Assembly: GCA_021806055.1 (NCBI GenBank)
Contig: JAJZYE010000098.1
Span: 1-5,150 of the forward strand
Length of the DNA stretch: 5,150 nt
Direction of reading: 5' to 3'
Origin: Actinomycetes bacterium
GTDB taxonomy: Bacteria; Actinomycetota; Acidimicrobiia; Acidimicrobiales; RAAP-2
Positions within the stretch are counted from its first letter, which is position 1; each line of letters starts with the position of its first letter. The notes below the pieces were generated by a model. It was not told the origin of the DNA. It saw only the letters and a list, made by a program, of their open reading frames with translations, and ran no database searches. Shown here piece by piece: positions 1-5,150 of this stretch. Both the position numbers and the translations under genes were made by a program.

Positions 1-953
1 ATCTCCTCGAGCGCGGCGAGAGCGGCTTCCATCTCGCGGCGCAGCTCGGCGCTCTGGGCCCGCAGTGCCTCATTGTCCCGGGCCACCTCAGCGCGCTGGG
101 ACTCTATGGCGGCCACGCGCTCGTCGGCACTCTGACGTACGGTGCGACGCTCGTCGAGCAGCGCCGACTCCCACCACCCTGCGTCCGGCGCGACGCTGGC
201 CGCGAAGCTGTCGTGGCGCCCTCGCAGACTGCCCAGAAAGTCGTCGAGCGCACGGATCTCCGCTGGCGGTGACGCCAGGGGGCCCTCGCCGCCCGGATGA
301 GTGTCACGGCGCAAGTCGGGCTTGACACGCGCCGCCGCCCCGGCCTCATCGACGTCGTCGACGATCTCGCCCCAGTCGCGGAGGCTCGCGACGATCTCGC
401 TGACTACGGAGTTGGGCCGTTCGACGAGCTCGCTGTAGTGCACGACGTGCACCGGCAGCCCCTCCAGACCTCCGAGCAACGCGCGGTTGTACGCCGACCA
501 CAGCGCCATCGCACTGAGCGGGGACATCGCGTCGCGCAGGGCCAGGGACCACGCCACCTCCGCCGGGTCGCGCACGATCACCACCGCGGCGCACCGGTCG
601 AGCAGCACGTGACGCCACAGGGGAAGCAGGAGCGACACCCGGGGGTCCTTCATCACGAAGCGAGGACCCGAAAACGTTGCATCGAGTACCTCACGGGCCC
701 GGCGCGCGAAGTCGCGCGCCACACGCTCCTCGGCCCACCCCGGCGCCAGCAGCGGCGGCGCGTCCCAGGATCCCCCGTAGTGGGCCAGCACGTCATCGTC
801 CAGCGTCACCACCGCGCGCTGCTCGTAGTACCCGTCGGGGTTCCCCACGTCGCGGGCCATGAGGTCGGTACCCGCATCCAGTCCGGTGGCCTCCAGCACG
901 CTCGACAGCGCTGACGTGCCCGATCGATGCATCCCGACAACCAGAACTCCCAT
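1..953 (-). CDS. Sulfotransferase family protein with C-terminal coiled coil (3' end outside window)
   Basis: Sulfotransferases of this family move a sulfuryl group from PAPS to a hydroxyl or amine acceptor in the cytosol; the acceptor here cannot be told. The ATG at 953-951 opens a frame with no stop down to base 1 (317 residues seen). Residues 1-15 form the first strand and the 5'-phosphosulfate loop (GMHRSGTSAL, residues 7-16). NPDGYYE (38-44) and MKDPR (101-105) are typical of the bacterial family. IVRDPAEVAWSL (126-137) is the 3'-phosphate motif, with Arg128 and Ser136. The YNRALL and HVVHYSELV segments (155-176) also fit. The catalytic core appears to end near residue 245. From about 262 the chain is charged and heptad-like, rich in Glu, Arg, Ala and Leu, and still running at the window edge, so a further domain may follow. 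The start fits because only a few residues precede the loop. The Shine-Dalgarno match is weak (GGGGA about 13 bases upstream). The gene begins 40 bases after the UPF0182 stop and is probably cotranscribed. Family assignment is firm; substrate is unknown. Confidence 0.88.
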   Translation of the reverse strand, partial: MGVLVVGMHRSGTSALSSVLEATGLDAGTDLMARDVGNPDGYYEQRAVVTLDDDVLAHYGGSWDAPPLLAPGWAEERVARDFARRAREVLDATFSGPRFVMKDPRVSLLLPLWRHVLLDRCAAVVIVRDPAEVAWSLALRDAMSPLSAMALWSAYNRALLGGLEGLPVHVVHYSELVERPNSVVSEIVASLRDWGEIVDDVDEAGAAARVKPDLRRDTHPGGEGPLASPPAEIRALDDFLGSLRGRHDSFAASVAPDAGWWESALLDERRTVRQSADERVAAIESQRAEVARDNEALRAQSAELRREMEAALAALEE

Positions 954-993
954 GGGACGAATGTAGTTCCCCGCGCGGCCCCGCTCGCCGCGG
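954..993. other. 40-base gap between UPF0182 and sulfotransferase genes
   Basis: The gap is GC-rich and holds a weak purine stretch (967-972 on the plus strand, reading GGGGAA on the minus strand) about 13 bases before the sulfotransferase ATG. It is too short for a normal promoter region unless one lies inside the UPF0182 coding sequence, so readthrough from the upstream gene is the simplest reading. Confidence 0.5.
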
Positions 994-3891
994 CTAGCCC
1001 TTGGCCAGTGCGGCCTGGGCCAGCTGCAGTTGAGCGTGCATCGCCTCAACGTCCGCCTGATACTGGCCGAGGTGTCCCGCTGACAGGGCCGACTGCGCCG
1101 CCGTCCAGTCCGCGGCGGCGTGCGACAGGTACGCGGCCGCACTCGACGTCGGCGGGGCGGGGCCCGTGCTGGGCGACGACGACGTGGGTGGAGGAGTAGA
1201 CGAAGAGATGTTGGCGCCCAACGCCTTGGACAATGCGCCGGCGGCGGTCGGCGCAATGGCCACGTCCTGGTTGAACACGGCGATGACGTACTTCAGCTGC
1301 GGCATCGGATTCGAGGTGCTCGTCACATAGAGCGGCCGGATGTAGAGCACGCTCTGGTCCAACGGCACCATCAGGTTGTTGCCGAGCAGGACGCCCGACC
1401 CGTGCTGGTCGAGCAGGGTAATCGTCGAGCTGACCCTGGCGTTCTCCTGGATCTCGGAGTCGGCCTGGACCGGACCGATCACCAACGCGCTGCGCGGCGT
1501 CTCGTAGACGTTCAACTGGCCGTAGTTGGTGGGGTTGGAGGTAGCCACCATGAAGGCCGTCAGCCCCTGAACCGTCGAGGAGTTGCCCGCCGGCACGTAC
1601 GCGATGGTCTCGAGCAACTGTTGCTCGCTCTGGCCCGGCAACGCGCCCACCTGGAAGACGGGGCTCATGGGCGACAGCGACGAGGAGATGACGTTGCCCG
1701 CGGCGTCGGTCACGGTCGTCTGAGCCAGTGACTGGCTCGGCGTACCCGCCCCCGTGGTCGGCGAGACCTCCCAACGGTCGGACGCCGTGTAGAACGCGCT
1801 GGCGTTGGTGATGTGATAGCGCCCCAGCGTGGCGGCCTGGACCGAGTAGAGATCGATCGGGTAGCGCAGGTGCGTCGCGATCGCCGGCGGCAGCGAGCTC
1901 ATCGGCAGGAACATGTTGGGGAACGCCGCCCGATAGGCCTGGAGGATCGGGTCGTTCGGGTCGGCCGCGTAGAACTTCATCGACCCGGTGTAGGCGTTGA
2001 TCACGACCTTGACCGAATCGCGCACGTAGTTGAAGCTGTAGGGCAATCCCCCGAAGGTCGTGCCCAGATTGTCGGCGTTCTCGCTGTAGGGATACTGGCT
2101 GGTAGTGGTGAAGCCGTCGAGCACGTACTGGATCTCGCCGTTGGCGATCACCGGATAGGGCTGGGAGTTAAAGGAGAGGAACGGGGCCGCCTTCTTCGCC
2201 ATGGCCACCACATCGCGCACGAAGATCACGCGGCTCTTCGGGGTGATCTGGTTCGAGATCAGGAAATTGAAGTCGCCCAGGCGCAACGCAAAGGCCAGGC
2301 GGCTGAAGAAGCCGCCGACCGCCACGCCCCCGGTGCTGGCGTAGTGCGTCTCGACCGGCTGGCCCGCGTTGGCCCCCGAATTAACCTGGTAATTCAGCTC
2401 GGGCTGCTTGGTGTTGGCCACGACCCAGCCCGGGTTGTTGATGCCGAAGTAGATATCGGGCTGCGTGAGCACCGGCATCCCGTCGGACGAGACCGGCGGG
2501 ACGTTGGACACCGCGAGAATGGGATTCCCCGTGGCGGGGTCGACGGTATTGGCGACCACCACGGCCGCGCCGATGCCGTGCGTGTACTGCAGGTGAAGAT
2601 TGACCCAGCTGGGCGAGGGCAAGTTGGACGGGTTGAGCTGGCGTGCGCCGATCAGCACGGGCGTGAGCTTGCCGTTGATGTAGTAGCGGTCCACCGCCAG
2701 TGAGGTGAATGTGTAGTACGAGCGAATCGACTGACGGCGAATCACCGACGCCAGCGTGATGTTGTTGGCCGGGTCCCAGAGGCGGATATTGCTCAGAGTG
2801 GCGGCGTCCGCACTGATCTGCGCGTGGCTCATGCTGGTCGCCCCGGCGAAGGAGTGGTAGACGACGTGATCCAGGCCGAACGCGGCGCGAGTCGCGGTGA
2901 TGTTGCGCTGGATGTAGGGCGCCTCGAGCGTCGCCTGCGCCGGCGACACCTTGAGGGCCTGGAGCAGCGTCGGGTAGAGCACGCCGATCACCAGCGCCAC
3001 GAACATCCACAGGCCGACCGCCACCACGGGCAGCGACCACCCGCGCGAGCGCACGTTGGCCAGAAGAATGACCGCGGCGGCCAGGGAGAGGTAGAAGAGG
3101 ATGGTCAGGGCGGGCATGCGAGCGTGCACGTCGGTGTAGCCGGCGCCCTGGACGTAGCCGTTGGACGAGTTCACCAACTCCCACTTGGCGATCACGTAGC
3201 CCGCCGCCTTCATCAGGGCGATGCCCGCCCCGATCACCGAGAGGTGCGCCTTCACCCGGGGCGCCACCCGGGGCGTCACCCGGCTCGCGCGAATCCCCCC
3301 ATTGAGGAAGTGGAATCCCGCCGTGACGATCAGGATCACCACCAACGAGACCAGCAGCCACGTCACGACGAAGGAGACGAAGGGCAGGGTGAAGACGTAG
3401 AAGCCGATGTCCTTATGGAAGAGCGGATCAGTGACGTGAAAGGACTGGCGGTGCGCGAACAGCAGGTACGCGTTCCACTGCCCGGACGCGTTGAGTCCGG
3501 CCACCACACCAAAGACGAATGCGATCACGGCGTAGATACGCGCGGCGTGGGGACGAACCACGTTCTGGAAGCGCCGCACGACCTCGTCCTCGGGTTCGAA
3601 GGACAGTTCACGCGCCCCGAATCGATCCGTGAGCAGGAGGTTCCCCCACAGCACCGCGAAGAAGATCGCCCCGAAGGTCAGACCTAGGCCCACCTTCACC
3701 ACGAACAGCGTGGTGAAGACGCTGCCCAGTCCCACTGACGAGAACCACATCTGGTCGGTCCACAGCAACGCCAGGCTGCGCAGCGACAGGAACGCGACGA
3801 GCACGACGATGACGATCAGCCCGATCCAGAAGCGACGCGAGAATCGGCCTATTCGTCGAGGACGCGCCGAGGCGTCGGTGGGACTACGCAC
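994..3891 (-). CDS. UPF0182 (COG1615) family seven-helix membrane protein
   Basis: This is a complete 965-residue protein, normal length for the family (M. tuberculosis Rv3193c is a member); no biochemical function is established. After a basic N-terminus (ARPRRIGRFSRR), hydrophobic helices lie at about 21-43, 56-86, 118-135, 165-193, 216-236, 261-281 and 287-309. Basic loops at 201-215 and 281-284 fit the positive-inside rule with the N-terminus inside. That places residues from about 310 onward outside the membrane. Family motifs seen: DPLFHKDIGFYVFTLPF (155-171), YIQRNITATRAAFGL (326-340), NIRLWDP (368-374), WVNLHLQYTHGIG (429-441), APFL (569-572), PYS (601-603), RDSVKVVINAYTG (624-636) and LRYPIDLY (675-682). 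A Ser/Thr/Pro-rich linker (about 896-920) leads to a helical C-terminal segment (921-965). The start is GTG: an in-frame TAG at 3903-3901 excludes anything upstream, and no sensible start precedes helix 1. A weak AGG lies 8 bases before it. The gene follows the upstream gene by 21 bases. Confidence 0.96.
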   Translation of the reverse strand: MRSPTDASARPRRIGRFSRRFWIGLIVIVVLVAFLSLRSLALLWTDQMWFSSVGLGSVFTTLFVVKVGLGLTFGAIFFAVLWGNLLLTDRFGARELSFEPEDEVVRRFQNVVRPHAARIYAVIAFVFGVVAGLNASGQWNAYLLFAHRQSFHVTDPLFHKDIGFYVFTLPFVSFVVTWLLVSLVVILIVTAGFHFLNGGIRASRVTPRVAPRVKAHLSVIGAGIALMKAAGYVIAKWELVNSSNGYVQGAGYTDVHARMPALTILFYLSLAAAVILLANVRSRGWSLPVVAVGLWMFVALVIGVLYPTLLQALKVSPAQATLEAPYIQRNITATRAAFGLDHVVYHSFAGATSMSHAQISADAATLSNIRLWDPANNITLASVIRRQSIRSYYTFTSLAVDRYYINGKLTPVLIGARQLNPSNLPSPSWVNLHLQYTHGIGAAVVVANTVDPATGNPILAVSNVPPVSSDGMPVLTQPDIYFGINNPGWVVANTKQPELNYQVNSGANAGQPVETHYASTGGVAVGGFFSRLAFALRLGDFNFLISNQITPKSRVIFVRDVVAMAKKAAPFLSFNSQPYPVIANGEIQYVLDGFTTTSQYPYSENADNLGTTFGGLPYSFNYVRDSVKVVINAYTGSMKFYAADPNDPILQAYRAAFPNMFLPMSSLPPAIATHLRYPIDLYSVQAATLGRYHITNASAFYTASDRWEVSPTTGAGTPSQSLAQTTVTDAAGNVISSSLSPMSPVFQVGALPGQSEQQLLETIAYVPAGNSSTVQGLTAFMVATSNPTNYGQLNVYETPRSALVIGPVQADSEIQENARVSSTITLLDQHGSGVLLGNNLMVPLDQSVLYIRPLYVTSTSNPMPQLKYVIAVFNQDVAIAPTAAGALSKALGANISSSTPPPTSSSPSTGPAPPTSSAAAYLSHAAADWTAAQSALSAGHLGQYQADVEAMHAQLQLAQAALAKG
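1132..1206 (-). other. Ser/Thr/Pro-rich linker segment of the UPF0182 protein
   Basis: Codons 896-920 of the UPF0182 gene encode almost only Ser, Thr, Pro, Ala and Gly. The segment separates the large folded domain from the C-terminal helical segment (YLSHAAADW to the end). By the topology inferred from loop charges it lies outside the membrane. It is uncharged, and its composition would suit a flexible or mannosylated actinobacterial linker, but modification is only a possibility. Confidence 0.6.
3253..3288 (-). repeat. 12-base tandem repeat in UPF0182 loop
   Basis: Three head-to-tail 12-base units (3253-3264, 3265-3276 and a diverged 3277-3288) lie in frame in the UPF0182 gene. They encode RV-TP-RV-AP-RV around residues 204-213. 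The segment is the basic loop between predicted helices 4 and 5, which topology places in the cytoplasm. The repeat adds positive charge to that loop and looks like a small in-frame duplication. Confidence 0.55.
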
Positions 3892-3912
3892 GCCGAAAGC
3901 CTAGAGCCGATC
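3892..3912. other. 21-base gap between coiled-coil/MuF-like and UPF0182 genes
   Basis: This short gap separates the TGA of the upstream gene (3915-3913) from the GTG of UPF0182 (3891-3889). It contains an in-frame TAG at 3903-3901, which fixes the UPF0182 start, and a minimal AGG ribosome-binding element at 3902-3900 with an 8-base spacer. There is no room for a promoter or terminator, which supports cotranscription. Confidence 0.65.
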
Positions 3913-5150
3913 TCACACCGGCACGACCGCACACGCACATCCGGCGTGCAGCGGCGGATACGGCGAACCGCTCGGAAAGTTCTGACCCGCCGGGCGCTCG
4001 CCCGCCGCGGCGTCCAGGGCGCACGCGTCGCACGGCGCATCATTGGGCGCGGCGTAGAAGTGGACCGACCGACCGCGCGCCGCACTCACGACACCAATGT
4101 GGAAGGCCCGGCGCGCGGCGTCGGTGCATAACCGCTCGACTCGCGCGCCGCGCCACTCCCGGTACGCGGTGTTGACGCGCTCCGCGGCGTCACCACTGCC
4201 GTCGGCCAGGATGCGCCGGCGCAGCGCCAGCACGATGGTCACGGCGAGATCGGCGGCGCAGTCCGCCAGTGCGGGCTGGTTCACCGGTTGCGACGAGGTG
4301 CCCGACTCGTCGACGGCGAACTGCACGCCCGCCGCGGCGGCGTCGGCCAGCGCGTCGTAGGCGGCCGCGGCGTAGCGGGCGCGCTGCTCGTGCTCGTCCT
4401 CCAGTTCGCTGGTGATGGCCCCACTGACGCTGCGCAGGCGCTCGAGCATCACATTCTGGTCGTCCTGCAGTGCCCGCTTGACCTTGCGAGTCAGCACGGC
4501 CAGCGACTCGTCCAACGCACCGTCGCGACGGTGAAAGAGCTCGCCCACCGGCGTGGCGAGCTTGGCCGGGGGCGACTTGCGCGGACCCGGCGCACTGGCG
4601 CCGCGCTCCTCCAGCGTGGCGCGACGCAGTCGCGCGAAGATCTCGTTGACCACGTCGGTGCCCGAAGCGTCCTCGGGTGCGGCGCCGCTCGCCGGCGCCG
4701 GCGTCCCAGCCTCCGGCGCGGGTGCGGGCGCAGCCGGCGGCGCCTCCGGCGTGACCGGTGGCCCCGTCGTCGCCGCGGGCTCGGGTGCGGGCTCGGGCGC
4801 GGACTCGGAATCGAGCTCGGGGGCGACATCGACGTCGACGTCGGGAACCCGGCGCAGGGGCGTGCCCTGCAACAGCTCCTCCTCGGTGGGCTCGGGGACG
4901 GCGGGGCGCAGGCGCAACGCCTCGAGCGCCGCCGCGCGCGCGGCGTCGTCGGACGCGAGCAGTCCCTCCTGGACCTCGTCGATCTGGTTGCGCAGCGTCG
5001 AGAGGTACCCGGCCAGATGGTCACGCGCCGCGCGCAATTGCTCGATCTGCAGGTGCAGGGCCTTGCGTTTGACCGCCAGGTCGTTCAACACCGTCTTGCG
5101 CGCCTCGTTGGCCTGCTCGACGAGGGCGCGGCCCTGCTCGCGCGCGCGCT
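3913..5150 (-). CDS. Coiled-coil protein with C-terminal phage MuF-like Cys/His module (5' end outside window)
   Basis: I do not recognise a named gene. The frame is open to the window edge, so the N-terminus is missing. GTG at 5091-5089 is the first possible start inside the window, but the preceding codons (REQGRALVEQANEARKT) continue the same coiled coil, so it is probably an internal valine. Numbering from that GTG: coiled coil at 1-60; Ala/Pro/Glu-rich disordered linker at about 64-145; a short helix VNEIFARLRR (148-157); helical, charged segments at 185-260 and 275-340; then a C-terminal module at about 305-392. In it, YREWRGARVE is followed by Cys354-x2-Cys357, FPSG (372-375), PPLH (His382), Cys385 and Cys387. 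This order matches the C-terminal domain of Mu gpF-like minor head proteins (Phage_Mu_F type) and could bind a metal. No membrane helix or signal peptide is seen. The glutamate- and arginine-rich N-terminal coil resembles DivIVA-type actinobacterial proteins only in general character. The protein is probably cytosolic; its role is unknown. The frame is certain, the domain match is by motif only. Confidence 0.85.
   Translation of the reverse strand, partial: RAREQGRALVEQANEARKTVLNDLAVKRKALHLQIEQLRAARDHLAGYLSTLRNQIDEVQEGLLASDDAARAAALEALRLRPAVPEPTEEELLQGTPLRRVPDVDVDVAPELDSESAPEPAPEPAATTGPPVTPEAPPAAPAPAPEAGTPAPASGAAPEDASGTDVVNEIFARLRRATLEERGASAPGPRKSPPAKLATPVGELFHRRDGALDESLAVLTRKVKRALQDDQNVMLERLRSVSGAITSELEDEHEQRARYAAAAYDALADAAAAGVQFAVDESGTSSQPVNQPALADCAADLAVTIVLALRRRILADGSGDAAERVNTAYREWRGARVERLCTDAARRAFHIGVVSAARGRSVHFYAAPNDAPCDACALDAAAGERPAGQNFPSGSPYPPLHAGCACAVVPV
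4777..4812 (-). repeat. 12-base tandem repeat coding Ala-Pro-Glu-Pro units
   Basis: Two near-identical 12-base units (4777-4788 and 4789-4800, one mismatch) and a third, diverged unit (4801-4812) lie in frame in the coiled-coil/MuF-like gene. On the minus strand they encode DSES then APEP APEP. They sit in the low-complexity Ala/Pro/Glu linker, and the short DVDVDV run just before them (4825-4842) is also repetitive. Each unit is a multiple of three, so gain or loss would change linker length without a frameshift. Confidence 0.6.

Noticed and set aside
297..914. Plus-strand open frame of 205 codons opposite the sulfotransferase gene
   Set aside because: It is antisense to a clear sulfotransferase frame with intact motifs. 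Its protein is rich in Arg, His, Pro, Val and Gly and has no recognisable domain, as expected for a shadow frame in GC-rich DNA.
971..993. Possible terminator hairpin (CCGCG pairing with CGCGG) after the UPF0182 stop
   Set aside because: The stem is only five base pairs with a 13-base loop and no following T-run, and such matches are common in GC-rich DNA. It also sits just before the next gene's start.
1813..2703. Plus-strand open frame of 296 codons opposite UPF0182
   Set aside because: The composition is dominated by Arg, Val, Gly, Asp and His with no motif, and it lies entirely opposite conserved UPF0182 coding sequence.
2381..3361. Minus-strand open frame of 326 codons overlapping UPF0182 in another frame
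   Set aside because: It is a frame-shifted Gly/Arg/Pro/Ala-rich shadow within the intact UPF0182 frame. The true frame has no break, so this is not a frameshift remnant.
2824..3687. Plus-strand open frame of 287 codons opposite the UPF0182 membrane helices
   Set aside because: It is a hydrophilic His/Asp/Arg-rich mirror of the hydrophobic helices on the other strand; no start signal or domain is seen.
4821..4844. GACGTC hexamer run as a possible regulatory site
   Set aside because: It lies inside coding sequence and is explained by an Asp-Val-Asp-Val-Asp-Val stretch.
3913..5150. Prophage remnant suggested by the MuF-like module
   Set aside because: The neighbours are typical chromosomal genes, base composition does not change, and there is no portal, terminase, capsid or integrase in the window. 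The flank beyond 5150 is not visible, so this is not fully excluded.

Overview
The window comes from a very GC-rich chromosome with strong G/C preference at third codon positions. Together with the large seven-helix UPF0182 protein, this points to an actinobacterium (Actinomycetota). I lean towards the class Acidimicrobiia or a relative, from the style of the sequences and not from any marker gene, so the lineage is tentative. All three genes lie on the minus strand and fill almost the whole window. The only gaps are 21 and 40 bases, so nothing longer than 300 bases lacks a gene. I see no RNA gene, CRISPR array, insertion sequence or attachment site.

In transcription order (high to low coordinates):
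(1) 5150-3913 is the 3' part of a gene for a long soluble protein. It has an N-terminal coiled coil that runs in from beyond the window, an Ala/Pro/Glu-rich linker, a helical middle and a C-terminal Cys/His module. That module looks like the C-terminal domain of phage Mu gpF-type minor head proteins (CxxC, then FPSG, PPLH, GCAC).
(2) 3891-994 is a complete, canonical UPF0182/COG1615 membrane protein of 965 residues. It has seven predicted membrane helices, a very large domain probably outside the membrane, a Ser/Thr/Pro-rich linker and a C-terminal helical hairpin.
(3) 953-1 is the 5' part of a PAPS-dependent sulfotransferase-family gene. The P-loop-like 5'-phosphosulfate-binding motif and the 3'-phosphate-binding motif are clear. 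The protein passes into a coiled coil that continues off the window edge.

The spacing suggests one transcription unit, but no promoter or convincing terminator is visible. No shared pathway can be read from the sequence. The UPF0182 protein has no established biochemical function, and the first gene is of unknown function. A surface or envelope role for the group is only an inference from the membrane protein with its large external domain and from a sulfotransferase that could decorate glycans or other metabolites. The most unusual element is the phage-head-type C-terminal module on what appears to be a chromosomal coiled-coil protein, with no other phage gene in view.
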